Below are positions 34,682 to 44,081 of a stretch of DNA of 53,399 nt, one piece after another. The notes below the pieces were generated by a model, which saw nothing but the letters and a program-made list of their open reading frames with translations, did not search any database and was not told the DNA's origin. Position numbers and translations under genes: made by a program. Source of the DNA: Clostridium guangxiense (GTDB lineage: Bacteria; Bacillota; Clostridia; Clostridiales; Clostridiaceae); the NCBI RefSeq assembly GCF_021043395.1, contig NZ_JAJNKE010000029.1:1-53399 (forward strand), in the 5' to 3' direction. Within the stretch, counting starts at the first letter, position 1; each line of letters begins with the position of its first letter.

Positions 34682-35953
34682 TCAACGTTTTCCCTGATTT
34701 GAGAAAATATGCGATGTCCTTGTTCTAATTCCTGTTCTTCTAATATCAACCTTTACACTTAAATTAATCTTTGCTTCTTCGTAATGCTTAAGCCAATTAT
34801 ATTTTTCCCACTCTTGTATTGTAGGGAAATATCCTGCAAATTCCTCTCCAAATGCAAATACGTCTGACTTATACTTTTTTTGAGTCTTTTCTATAGTTTT
34901 TCTTATATCCTTTTCTAAATAATTTTCTATCTGACTATTTAAATTTTCAATTAAGTTTAAATCTGCATAATTAACTCTGCTTTGGATGCCTGCAATTTCT
35001 CCTTCTAGGTACAAATCTATATTAATTACAGGTTTATTATTTTCAAATTTACATTTTATCTTTGGTTTACGTGCTAATTTCAATTCAAAGGATACAATTT
35101 TACTTTCATTCTCCAATCTATCATAAACACCAAATATACCCCTATCAAATTTACCTGTTATCAAAAGTAAATATCGTGTTTCCCAAGGATTTAGTGAACC
35201 CACCATTTTATCTCCATTAAAAACCGCAGTTCCTACAAATTCTCTTTTTGCAACTCCAATTCTCGGAAGATTACCTGGCGAATAATCTGGATTTATTATA
35301 ACAGGCGAGTTTTGCTCAGTACCATTTAGTATAAGCCTATTAAAATTATTCACTCCAGCATAGGTCGCAATTCCTTGACCATAATTATTAAATATACCTT
35401 CGTAAAACTCGTAAAATTTTGTATCTGGAAAAAAACCCGTAGTATTTGATTGTGTTTCCATAAGTTCTATGGACTTTGTAATACTGGTGCCTATATTGGA
35501 CTTATTTTCTTTAATAAAATCTACTGCATTACCATTTGTAATTACTACGGCCATAGCCCTTCTAGGTTCCCTATACCTTGAAAATGGTGCAATGTATTGT
35601 GCTACTCCCTCTCTTGCAATTTTTTCAGAAATAACCAGCATTTTAATATGCTTAAGTGAAACCCTTCTTGATATAGCCATATTTAAAAGATTTATTCCCT
35701 CTAATACACCTGGAGCCTCAATTGAATGTACATTAGCATCTCCACCGCCGCCTCCTTGTGAAGCACCTCCTCCAGGGCCACCACTTTTGTACGTTGGATA
35801 TTGTATTGTAATAATAACTTTATTATACGAACCTTTATCTATTCCAACAGTTATAGCATAAATATTATCATCAGTTTCAGAAGAATCACCACAACCTGTA
35901 GAAGTTATTAATAATATTATACTAATTATGATACAGCCTATTCTTTTAAACAT
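34682..35953 (-). CDS. gerKC: Spore germinant receptor subunit C (GerAC/GerKC-like lipoprotein)
   Basis: 423 residues from ATG 35953, where GGGTGGTG lies upstream; a GTG pair just before overlaps that site. The lipoprotein signal ends in ITSTGC. After it come the conserved YAITVGIDKG, an unusual Gly-rich insert GGPGGGASQGGGGGDAN (about 62-78), then RRVSLKHIKMLVISEKIA, YREPRRAMAVVITNG and the C-terminal WEKYNWLKHYEEAKINL. It sits on the outer face of the spore inner membrane with subunits A and B, which bind germinants and trigger ion release. The A-B-C order is that of a complete gerA-type operon. Confidence 0.9.
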   Translation of the reverse strand: MFKRIGCIIISIILLITSTGCGDSSETDDNIYAITVGIDKGSYNKVIITIQYPTYKSGGPGGGASQGGGGGDANVHSIEAPGVLEGINLLNMAISRRVSLKHIKMLVISEKIAREGVAQYIAPFSRYREPRRAMAVVITNGNAVDFIKENKSNIGTSITKSIELMETQSNTTGFFPDTKFYEFYEGIFNNYGQGIATYAGVNNFNRLILNGTEQNSPVIINPDYSPGNLPRIGVAKREFVGTAVFNGDKMVGSLNPWETRYLLLITGKFDRGIFGVYDRLENESKIVSFELKLARKPKIKCKFENNKPVINIDLYLEGEIAGIQSRVNYADLNLIENLNSQIENYLEKDIRKTIEKTQKKYKSDVFAFGEEFAGYFPTIQEWEKYNWLKHYEEAKINLSVKVDIRRTGIRTRTSHIFSNQGKR

Positions 35954-37049
35954 TGTTTTTTTCACCACCCTTTTTTAAAAGCATAGAAATTACTAACACA
36001 ATTACTGGTGGCACAAAGGAAAAAAATAGACCATATTGACGAATTATAATCATATTAATGTCAGTTACCTGTGGAAAATTACTAGGAATTAACGCTCCCA
36101 TAAATCCGAAAAAACAGAATGGAAGTATTAAATTTCTATATCCTTTTATATTAAAACTTTTACAATAAGCGATTATAGAAAAATATAATGAAAGCGCAGC
36201 ATTTTGAACAGCTGCTAGAACCCATATGAAAAGGAATATAGCTTCAATTCTTTGAAAATATCTATTGTAGTATATCATTCTAGATAATTGATACACTCCT
36301 GATATATTTTCTTGCCCAGTGCCGTATCCAAAATCCATAATACAGCAAAGTGCAGTCACGGCAAAAATAACTCCTGATAATACAATTGCAATCAATCCTG
36401 TTTTTTTTAAATTTTTAACACCATGTATAGACCTTACAACAAAGCACAACAATGTAACCTCTTGGTATGCAGAACTGCGCAAAAATCCAATAAATGCAGT
36501 TTTTTCAAAACCATATCCCAAATATGGTTTAATATAATTAAATTTATAATATGGTATTGCTAAAACTAAGATCAAACATATACCCAACAAAACAGGATAA
36601 AATATGAGATATGAAAATCTAGCTATATTTTCAATTCCCTTGTAACAAAGTAAAGCTGAAACCAAAATAAATGTTCCAATAATAACACTAGGAGGTGTAT
36701 ATGGTAAACTGTAGCTTTTTATCATCTCAAGAAATTCTCTTATACTGGAGCTGCAGTAAAACATTAAATACATAGAAAAAATTATTGTTACGAACTTTCC
36801 CAAAAACTTTCCTAAAACAGCTTCGTATATTTCAAATATATCCTTTCCAGGAAACCTCATCATAAGCTTATATATTAAAATAAAAAATATTATACTTATA
36901 ATACATGATATTATAGTCATATACCACGCTGCAGTGCCAACTGTCTTAATCATTGCTGATGTGCTAGTATATAAAATTTTTGCAACCATTGCCATAGTAA
37001 CTAATGCTACAGTTTCATATGTTCCAAATTTCTCACTTTTGCTTGCCAT
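35946..37049 (-). CDS. gerKB: Spore germinant receptor subunit B (GerAB/GerKB-like permease)
   Basis: 367 residues with about ten transmembrane helices, APC-superfamily fold. This subunit is the one shown in Bacillus to bind the germinant. The N-terminus SEKFGTYETVALVTMAMVAK is typical, and helix 1 is broken at the substrate site. It overlaps the A-subunit gene by 17 bases and the C-subunit by 8, so the operon is tightly coupled. The germinant (amino acid or sugar) cannot be read from sequence. Confidence 0.9.
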   Translation of the reverse strand: MASKSEKFGTYETVALVTMAMVAKILYTSTSAMIKTVGTAAWYMTIISCIISIIFFILIYKLMMRFPGKDIFEIYEAVLGKFLGKFVTIIFSMYLMFYCSSSIREFLEMIKSYSLPYTPPSVIIGTFILVSALLCYKGIENIARFSYLIFYPVLLGICLILVLAIPYYKFNYIKPYLGYGFEKTAFIGFLRSSAYQEVTLLCFVVRSIHGVKNLKKTGLIAIVLSGVIFAVTALCCIMDFGYGTGQENISGVYQLSRMIYYNRYFQRIEAIFLFIWVLAAVQNAALSLYFSIIAYCKSFNIKGYRNLILPFCFFGFMGALIPSNFPQVTDINMIIIRQYGLFFSFVPPVIVLVISMLLKKGGEKNNV

Positions 37050-38697
37050 TATTTTTCCCCCCTTGCTCTCCTTCCCATGTTTTAGACTTCTTGGGCTGTC
37101 TTCTTACATTCAATGGATTAAATTGATCTGGTCTAAATTCCTGCTTCCATATTGGATATCTTATAATTTTATCTGAATTTTTATGGACTTTAGGAACGTA
37201 TATAGACATGAAGGGCACTCCAAAGGATTTCATATCCGTGAGCAGAATAGTTATTACTATCATCATAAGAGTTATACCATAAAACCCTAAGAAACATCCT
37301 GCTACTATGAACAGTAGTCTTATTATCCTAATTCCCAAAGCAAAGGAAAAATCCGGTATAGCAAAAGTTCCTAGACCTGTAATTGATATTATAATTATTA
37401 TTACGGGACTTATTAAATCCGCTTGTACAGCCGCTTGCCCTAATATTATGGCTCCAATTATACCTATAGTACTACCGAGTACTCCTGGTATTCTAATACC
37501 TGCTTCACGTATAAGTTCAAAGGACGATTCCATTAATAAAATTTCCACAATAGTAGGAAAAGGAACGTTTTCCCTTGCTTTTGCAATAGCAATTAAAATT
37601 TCTGTTGGTATCATCTCCTGGTGAAAATTAGTTGCAGCTATAAATAATCCCGGAAGAAGTGTTGCTACAAATACAGCATATATTCTTACAATTCTATTTA
37701 AGGTTCCGTATTGCCATCTTAAAGAAATATCTTCTGGTGTATGGAACAAATCAATTATAGTTATTGGAGCAATTAATGCAAATGGAGAACCATCTACTAC
37801 AATACACACTTTGCCTTCAAGCATATTAGTGCTTGCCTTATCTGGCCTTTCTGTTGAAAGTATTGTTGGAATTAGGGCCATTGGATGATCTTCAATAAAC
37901 TGCTCAACCATACCAGAGTTTTCTATTTCACCTGTTTCTATGCCATTTAATCTTCTTTTAACTTCACTTACAATAGCTGGATTTACGAGACCATTAATAT
38001 AGCAAATAGCACACTGCTTATTATTTTGTTTTCCTATACTCATAAATTCTGTTGTAAAATTTTTATTCTTTATGATTCTTCTAATCAAAGTTACATTTGT
38101 ACGTAAGTTTTCATTAAAGGCTTCTTGAGGTGCTCTTACAGACCCTTCTATCTTAGGAGCTTCAACTCCTCTTTTGTCATATCCTTTTGTTTCGTTAAAA
38201 ATATAATAATCACATCCATCAACATAAATCCCCGTATCACCTAAAAGTATCTCAGATATAACTTCATCGTAAGAAAAAACTCTCTTTGTTTGGTTAGTTT
38301 CAATTGTATTTTCCAGCATATAGTCCATACCATATTTTTGTTCTTTCTCTGAGAATTCAGTATTCAATAGAGGTCTCAAAATAAAATTATTTATTGTTAT
38401 TCTATCTACCATTCCATCAATATATACTATGAATGCCCTATACTTACCAAGCGCTTTAAATTCCCTTACTATAATGTCTTTATTTATGGGGTAATTAAAC
38501 TGTTTTTGCACATAAGCGATATTATCTTCTACATCCTTTGAAATTGGAACTTTTGTATTTTTCTTTTGATCATTAGAATTTTGATTCCCCTCTGTACTTT
38601 CATTCACTTCTGGTATAGAAAATTCTTTTTTTTCTTGCTTTTTTTTATATGTGATAAGTCCCAGTACTTTTTTGACAACACTCGTATTGTTTTTCAT
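37033..38697 (-). CDS. gerKA: Spore germinant receptor subunit A (GerAA/GerKA-like)
   Basis: 554 residues from ATG 38697, set by AAGGTGG a few bases before it. A low-complexity Asn/Lys/Glu N-terminus (about 20-50) leads to the two cytoplasmic subdomains (about 60-290) with ILLGDTGIYVDGCDYYI, then five to six transmembrane segments with GLFIAATNFHQEMIPTEIL and the conserved PFPTIVEILLMESSFELIREAGIRIP stretch. C-terminal residues are basic. It oligomerises into an ion channel in the spore inner membrane in Bacillus. A hydrophobic small frame ends in an ATGA overlap with its start. Confidence 0.92.
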   Translation of the reverse strand: MKNNTSVVKKVLGLITYKKKQEKKEFSIPEVNESTEGNQNSNDQKKNTKVPISKDVEDNIAYVQKQFNYPINKDIIVREFKALGKYRAFIVYIDGMVDRITINNFILRPLLNTEFSEKEQKYGMDYMLENTIETNQTKRVFSYDEVISEILLGDTGIYVDGCDYYIFNETKGYDKRGVEAPKIEGSVRAPQEAFNENLRTNVTLIRRIIKNKNFTTEFMSIGKQNNKQCAICYINGLVNPAIVSEVKRRLNGIETGEIENSGMVEQFIEDHPMALIPTILSTERPDKASTNMLEGKVCIVVDGSPFALIAPITIIDLFHTPEDISLRWQYGTLNRIVRIYAVFVATLLPGLFIAATNFHQEMIPTEILIAIAKARENVPFPTIVEILLMESSFELIREAGIRIPGVLGSTIGIIGAIILGQAAVQADLISPVIIIIISITGLGTFAIPDFSFALGIRIIRLLFIVAGCFLGFYGITLMMIVITILLTDMKSFGVPFMSIYVPKVHKNSDKIIRYPIWKQEFRPDQFNPLNVRRQPKKSKTWEGEQGGKNNGKQK

Positions 38698-38766
38698 AAA
38701 AACCACCTTATTCTTTTGTATTCAAATTTATTTTTCTCATATTTAATGGCTTTTATGTAGAAAAAA

Positions 38767-38852
38767 AGAAGTAATATTGCTAGAAGAACATCAAATAAAA
38801 TTAATAAACCTAAAATTTTATTTGAATTGTCCTTCTAACAATATTACTTTTC
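38767..38852. repeat. Long imperfect hairpin upstream of the germinant operon
   Basis: Arms AGAAGTAATATTG (38767-38779) with CAATATTACTTTTCT, AGAAG with CTTCT, and TCAAATAAAATT with AATTTTATTTGA form a stem of about 33 pairs with small internal loops. It lies between the end of the ABC permease gene and gerKA. It may terminate the ABC operon or lie in the gerKA leader. Confidence 0.55.
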
Positions 38853-38964
38853 TTACTCCAAGGCAGATTAAAAGTAAATCTGCACAAGGGTTGAGTTTTA
38901 GTCCTTTATCATCTTCATGTAATTCTTTTCTCCACACTTAGGGCATTTTAAATTAATTTCCCTT

Positions 38965-40614
38965 TTATAATTTTTTAACTTCAAACTTAAACGCATTATT
39001 CCATAAAACTACTATAGCAACAACAATTATGGCAATGTATACCCATATACCAAAGCTTACTCTAGTAGCTAAATAATGAATAACTCCCAATACCGCTGTC
39101 AATATCATAAATCCGAATGCAGAACCTGCACTGTATTTGTTTGTAAAGTCTCTTGAAAATGGTAATTCTTTAGGTGAAATTTTAATCGAAACTAAGACAA
39201 GCAGTACCAAATTAATCATCATTGCAATAACATCTGGAAGTATTTTGAATCCACATAAAGCAAGAAAAACCAAATTAGTAAGTAGAGTTATTGGGAACAT
39301 AAGTCTAAGAAAGAAAGCCTTAGCTACTCCCTTATAAACCTGCGACATATCTTCTATTGGAAGCACATCATAAATCCATGCTCCTTTAAACTTTTCACTT
39401 CTCCCCATATAAACTATGCTCATAGAAGCACATGCAAGCGTATAGTAAACTCCAAAATAATATTTACCATTAGCAATCTTATCTAGTACGCTCGCCCCGC
39501 TGCTTTGAACATTAAAATTAAATACAAATACAAAAGGCAGCACTGCTCCAAAAGCAAGGTACGGATATATAGTTAATTTAAGCCTTCTTTCACTTGAAAT
39601 CATATTGCTGGCAAATCTAAAAAATTCTTTTTGTATTTTATTTGGGCAAATTATACTCAAAGCCTTGTCACCAAAACCACCGCTTTTTTTTAATTTTTTA
39701 TTTCCTTTATCTGAGTTTATAAGCTTAGATAAATTTCTTTCAAAGTATACAGATATATATTTTGTATAAACAATAAATGCAATTGCTGAAATCACTACAC
39801 TTGTTAATGCTAGTACAACATATGCTATTTGATGCTGTCCTTCAACAATGACACTAAAAACTGCTGCAAACCAAGAGCTTGGTATAAAATACATCCATGC
39901 TTTAAGCTCATGATATCCACCTACAGTTGAAATATTCATTATTCTTCCCATAAGCTGATACAATACAAGCATAACAACCGTCAAAACTATTTGAATATAA
40001 TTTATTATATCCTTTAATTTTTCTCCATCAAAAAAGCGTAATATGACGAAATACAGTATTGATGTAAAAAACAAAATAAATCCCATCATAAGTACATCTT
40101 CTACTAAAAAGATAACTAAAAATAGTGGTCCATATTTTATAGTTCCAAAAATCATAGGAAAAATGGATATAGAAAAAGTAACCTTGATCAAATAATAAGC
40201 TATATGTATTACTTTCGCAGTATTTATAGTTTTAGAATTAACTGATCTTGGGCTTAAAATATTTTTATCTTTTACATCTAAGAGCACACTTGAAAAATCC
40301 GCTATAAGCGAAGTCATTACCATAAACAAAATAATTCCCGTTAAAATATTGGTCTTTATAAAAATACTTGCATTAGTAAACATTAAGGTAGAAAACATTA
40401 GTCCAAAAAAACCATATAGAAACAATGTATAATCAGTATTTTTATCTTGACTTTTTTTCCTTCGCCCTTGAAATAAATTACTTGGTCTTCTTGTATCTAA
40501 AGTTAGCTTTATTTGGACAAGTCTTCTCATGGTTTTATAGTCAATTCCCGACTTATTAAAAATGGAGCTAAATATATCTAAAAATCTTAAAAATATAAAT
40601 TCTTTCAAATTCAC
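38965..40614 (-). CDS. ABC-2 type exporter, membrane subunit
   Basis: 549 residues with about twelve hydrophobic segments and basic cytoplasmic loops (KLINSDKGNKKLKKSGG). It resembles the large integral-membrane partners of ABC-2 exporters in clostridia, with no family motif sharp enough to name the cargo. The start is GTG at 40614, overlapping the ATPase stop as GTGA, so translation is coupled. After the stop, another frame carries a CPKCG tail (about 38905-38960), discussed separately. Confidence 0.78.
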   Translation of the reverse strand: MNLKEFIFLRFLDIFSSIFNKSGIDYKTMRRLVQIKLTLDTRRPSNLFQGRRKKSQDKNTDYTLFLYGFFGLMFSTLMFTNASIFIKTNILTGIILFMVMTSLIADFSSVLLDVKDKNILSPRSVNSKTINTAKVIHIAYYLIKVTFSISIFPMIFGTIKYGPLFLVIFLVEDVLMMGFILFFTSILYFVILRFFDGEKLKDIINYIQIVLTVVMLVLYQLMGRIMNISTVGGYHELKAWMYFIPSSWFAAVFSVIVEGQHQIAYVVLALTSVVISAIAFIVYTKYISVYFERNLSKLINSDKGNKKLKKSGGFGDKALSIICPNKIQKEFFRFASNMISSERRLKLTIYPYLAFGAVLPFVFVFNFNVQSSGASVLDKIANGKYYFGVYYTLACASMSIVYMGRSEKFKGAWIYDVLPIEDMSQVYKGVAKAFFLRLMFPITLLTNLVFLALCGFKILPDVIAMMINLVLLVLVSIKISPKELPFSRDFTNKYSAGSAFGFMILTAVLGVIHYLATRVSFGIWVYIAIIVVAIVVLWNNAFKFEVKKL

Positions 40615-41396
40615 ACCTCCTCAATTGTGGAGACAAACTCTTCTGCCAGTTCCTTATAACTATTAAATCCAGTTAACTGATTAAATATTTCCTCCAATGA
40701 ACCTTCTTTTGATTTAGTTTTAAGCTCCTCAAAGCTGCCATCTGCTGCTATTGTCCCATTATTTAGAAGCAAAATTCTTGTGCTTATCTTTTCAACTACG
40801 TCCATTATATGAGATGAGTAAAATATAGTTTTACCTTGATTAGAAAGCTCGGTCAATATTTCCTTAAATATCATTACACTATTTGCATCTAATCCACTTA
40901 GAGGCTCATCTAAAAACAAAATGTCTGGATTATGTATTAAACTTGCTATTATAAGTACCTTTTGTTTCATCCCCTTTGAAAAAGAAGAAATTCTTGAATC
41001 ATATGCATCCTGTATTTGAAATAATCCCATAAGTTCTTGCGCCTTTTTATCAGCTTTTTCATATTCAAGTCCATAAACTTCTCCTATAAAAGTCAAATAC
41101 TCTCGTGCAGTTAGATTGTCATAAATATCGGCAACTTCCGGTATATATCCTATTCTTTTTTTATAATCCATATCGCTTTGTTTAATATCCTTGCCAAATA
41201 TTTTAACTGTTCCAGTGTACTCAGGAATTATTCCAAGAAGCGTCTTAACTGTAGTACTCTTGCCAGCTCCATTAGTTCCAATATATCCTATTATTTGTCC
41301 ACCATAAGCCTCCAAGTTAATGCCCTTTAGAACCTCATGGTCACCGTAACTTACTCTTAAATCTTTTATTAATATTATAGGCTTGTTATTATCCAT
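40611..41396 (-). CDS. ABC-2 type exporter, ATP-binding protein
   Basis: 261 residues, CcmA/EcsA type. Walker A is GTNGAGKSTT (about 38-47), the signature is SSFSKGMKQKVLIIASL, Walker B is ILFLDEPLSGLD, and the H-loop is TIFYSSHIMDVVEK. It powers the membrane subunit encoded directly downstream. GGGAGGGG precedes the ATG. The cargo is unknown; a cell-envelope component, peptide or drug is possible. Confidence 0.92.
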   Translation of the reverse strand: MDNNKPIILIKDLRVSYGDHEVLKGINLEAYGGQIIGYIGTNGAGKSTTVKTLLGIIPEYTGTVKIFGKDIKQSDMDYKKRIGYIPEVADIYDNLTAREYLTFIGEVYGLEYEKADKKAQELMGLFQIQDAYDSRISSFSKGMKQKVLIIASLIHNPDILFLDEPLSGLDANSVMIFKEILTELSNQGKTIFYSSHIMDVVEKISTRILLLNNGTIAADGSFEELKTKSKEGSLEEIFNQLTGFNSYKELAEEFVSTIEEV

Positions 41397-41642
41397 AAAT
41401 TCCCCTCCCAGTTATCTTAGCTATATGTATATATTACCAAATCATTCTAAACTTTACTATATGTATAATATCCAAAATACTAGTTAAATTTTCAGGCTTC
41501 ACGTTGTCTATCTATAATAAAATAAGTATATACTTTAAATTATAAATATATGATATAATACTGCTATAAAATTGATTTTCTGATGATTGAGAAAATCATA
41601 AATTTAATGCTTACATAACCTTTAAGCACTAGGAGAATTACA

Positions 41643-42353
41643 ATGATAAAATACATTCAAATTTCAAATGATATACGCAATAAAATACTAGACGGCACCT
41701 TTAAAGCAAATGAACAATTACCTTTTGAAAAAGAGCTTTGCAGCGAATATTCTGCAAGCAAAATGACTGTAAAAAAGGCTTTAGATAATCTTGTAAACGA
41801 AGGTTTAATTGTAAAAAGAAGAGGCTCCGGAACATTTGTAAAAGACATGAGTCCTCAAGATATATCTCATTTATCTGTTGCTAATCAGTTTAGAGGTCTC
41901 ACAGCAGAAAACAGCTTTAAAAATATATTAAGCGAAATTCTCGAATTTAATGTTGTTTCGAGTGATGATAGAATAGAAAAAAACTTAAATTTATCTAAAG
42001 AAGAGTTCGTTTATAATATATTGAGAGTTAGAAGCGTAGATAGCATTCCAAGAGTAATTGAGCATACCTATATGCCTATAAATTTAATAACCGGATTAAC
42101 CAAGAAACATTGCTTGTCATCAATTTATGAATATATAGAAGAAAATCTAAAACTCAAGATACAAAGTGCTAATAGAACCATAACTGTAAGAAAATGTACC
42201 GAATTTGAACGAAAGCATTTAGAGCTTCTAGAAGGTGACCCTGTAGCGGTTGTAACTCAAACCGGTTTTTTAGAAAATGGACGTGCATTTGAATATTCCA
42301 CTTGTGTGCATTCATACAAGTTCTTTCAATTTAAAACAGTAATATTTAGGTAA
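41643..42353 (+). CDS. GntR-family regulator with UTRA domain (HutC subfamily)
   Basis: 236 residues. The N-terminal winged helix spans about 1-68 (FEKELCSEYSASKMTVKKAL, then GLIVKRRGSGTFV). The UTRA ligand domain (about 90-232) has VYNILRVRSVDSIPRVIEHTYMP and the C-terminal GFLENGRAFEYSTCVH. UTRA regulators sense phosphorylated sugars or similar small molecules and repress nearby genes. It faces the GH1 glycosidase gene tail-to-tail, and control of that gene by a beta-glucoside phosphate is a reasonable guess. GGAG lies seven bases before the ATG. Confidence 0.88.
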   Translation: MIKYIQISNDIRNKILDGTFKANEQLPFEKELCSEYSASKMTVKKALDNLVNEGLIVKRRGSGTFVKDMSPQDISHLSVANQFRGLTAENSFKNILSEILEFNVVSSDDRIEKNLNLSKEEFVYNILRVRSVDSIPRVIEHTYMPINLITGLTKKHCLSSIYEYIEENLKLKIQSANRTITVRKCTEFERKHLELLEGDPVAVVTQTGFLENGRAFEYSTCVHSYKFFQFKTVIFR

Positions 42354-42429
42354 ACTCAATTTATAGTTAAGAATTAACCATAAATAAAATACACCGTATT
42401 ACTTGTTTTCTGATAATTTACAGATAATA

Positions 42430-42472
42430 AAATGGAGCTATCATATCATTTTTAGTGCAACAGCCCCTTCTC
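42430..42472 (-). terminator. Terminator of the GH1 gene (GGGGCTGT family)
   Basis: On the minus strand GGGGCTGTTGC pairs with GATAGCTCC (using G-U pairs) and is followed by ATTTTATT. It shares the arm with the hairpin at 26377. Confidence 0.6.
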
Positions 42473-42551
42473 TATACTCTAATAAAAAATTAATTACACA
42501 ACTACATTAATTACAATTTAAAGCTTCACTGCAATCTACCTTATATATTTT

Positions 42552-43943
42552 TTAAAACCCATTATTTTTTGTCAACTCTTTAAACCAGTATCCTGATTCC
42601 TTTATAGTTTTCTTCTGTGTTTTCAAATCCAAAGCAATAAATCCGTATCTATTTTTATATGCATTACTCCAGGACCAACAATCAATAGGCGTCCACAAAT
42701 GATACCCAAGGCAGTTGCTTCCCTCTTCGATACCTTTATGCAAGTATTCAAGATGCTCTTTTATAAAATCAGTTCTGTATTTGTCTTCTACCATACCGTC
42801 TTTATTCATGAATTTTTCTTCTCCCTCAACACCCATACCATTCTCAGATATATACCAGGGAATATTGTTATAATTTTTCTTTATATTAATTGCTATATCG
42901 TACATTGCTTTAGGGTATATTTCCCATCCTCTATATGTGTTCATTCTTCTTCCGGGCATGATATAATTATCAAAGTGTTTATCTGGAAGCCAGCCTTTTG
43001 AATTATCAAACGCTTCTTCTTTAGCTTTAATTCTTCTTGGTTGATAATAGTTTATTCCAAGGTAATCAACAGTGCTCTTGCTTATTAAATCTAGTTCTTC
43101 TTCCGTGCTATCCCATATAACAGAATTAACCTTTAATATTTCCACTAATTTTTCTGGGAATTTTCCTTTTACTGCTGTATCTAAAAACATTCTATTGAAA
43201 AACAAATCTGCAAAATCTGCTGCTTCCACATCCTTCTTTTCATTTGATCTAGGATAGGAAGGTGTTAAGTTAAGAACTATACCTATTCTTCCTCCAGCTT
43301 TATCAAAACCGCCATCTTTAAATTCTTTGATAGCTTTAGCAGAAGCGAGATTTAAATTATATCCAACCTGAACAGCCCTTTTACCATCTGTAATTTTGGG
43401 GTAATGAAAATTATACAAATATCCTCCCTCCACTACTACTATTGGTTCATTGAATGTAATCCAATTCTTAACCCTATCTGCAAATAGCTCAAAACATTTT
43501 TTTGCAAATTTTGCATAGAGATCTACTACATATTTTGACTCCCAGCCACCATACTCTTTATAAAGATCATATGGAAGATCAAAGTGATGAAGATTCATGA
43601 CAGGGGTTATTCCGAGCTTTAATGATTCATCAATAACGTTGTTATAAAAATTTAAACCGTCTTCATTTACTGATGCAGTTTCAAAATCATCTATTAATCT
43701 TGACCATTGAATTGATGTTCTAAAGGAATTGAACCCCAAATTTTTCATCATAGCCAAGTCCTCTTTATAACTGTGATAAAAATTTGATGTTACTTCTGGT
43801 CCTACTTTATCGAAAAATGCTTCTGGCTCTATTTCATACCAATAATTAAACATATTTTTATGTGGTTTATTGAAGCTGCCTTCTGCTTGTGGTCCGGAAG
43901 TAGCTGCTCCCCACCAAAAATTTTTAGGAAATTCATATTTCAT
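42552..43943 (-). CDS. GH1-family beta-glycosidase (beta-glucosidase or 6-phospho-beta-glycosidase)
   Basis: 463 residues, (beta/alpha)8 barrel. The acid/base Glu166 is in ITFNEP and the nucleophile Glu367 in WYISENGMG; NLHHFDLPYDL and FPKNFWWGAATS are GH1 landmarks. In 6-phospho enzymes the C-terminal loop carries Ser...Lys.Tyr to hold the phosphate (SWSNGYEKRYG in LacG). Here it reads SWSNAYKNRYG: Ser and Tyr are kept, but Asn stands where LacG has the Lys and the Lys is one residue earlier. Phospho-substrate use is therefore possible but unproven. No PTS gene is adjacent. GGAGGG precedes the ATG. Confidence 0.9.
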   Translation of the reverse strand: MKYEFPKNFWWGAATSGPQAEGSFNKPHKNMFNYWYEIEPEAFFDKVGPEVTSNFYHSYKEDLAMMKNLGFNSFRTSIQWSRLIDDFETASVNEDGLNFYNNVIDESLKLGITPVMNLHHFDLPYDLYKEYGGWESKYVVDLYAKFAKKCFELFADRVKNWITFNEPIVVVEGGYLYNFHYPKITDGKRAVQVGYNLNLASAKAIKEFKDGGFDKAGGRIGIVLNLTPSYPRSNEKKDVEAADFADLFFNRMFLDTAVKGKFPEKLVEILKVNSVIWDSTEEELDLISKSTVDYLGINYYQPRRIKAKEEAFDNSKGWLPDKHFDNYIMPGRRMNTYRGWEIYPKAMYDIAINIKKNYNNIPWYISENGMGVEGEEKFMNKDGMVEDKYRTDFIKEHLEYLHKGIEEGSNCLGYHLWTPIDCWSWSNAYKNRYGFIALDLKTQKKTIKESGYWFKELTKNNGF

Positions 43944-44044
43944 TGATATCCCTCCACGGTTTATTTAGTATAACATAATTATATATACATTTAACTCATA
44001 AGTCTATACTTTTATAATTTATTATATAAATATTCACAAATTTT

Positions 44045-44081
44045 AAGCTGAGGTGCTAAAAATTTAGAACCTCAGCTTTTT
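44045..44081 (+). terminator. Rho-independent terminator on the plus strand
   Basis: AAGCTGAGGT pairs with ACCTCAGCTT around a 16-base loop, followed by six T on the plus strand. The flanking genes are both on the minus strand, so the T-run faces the unexpected direction; on the minus strand it could still act weakly after transketolase. Confidence 0.75.

Noticed and set aside
35469-35861. 130-codon proline-rich frame antisense to gerKC
   Set aside because: The proline run is the mirror of the Gly-rich insert in GerKC; a shadow.
38820-38900. Continuation of a zinc-ribbon protein after CPKCG (NPCADLLLICLG frame)
   Set aside because: This stretch is the GCAGATT/AATCTGC hairpin; the hydrophobic translation is more likely a by-product of its T-rich sequence.
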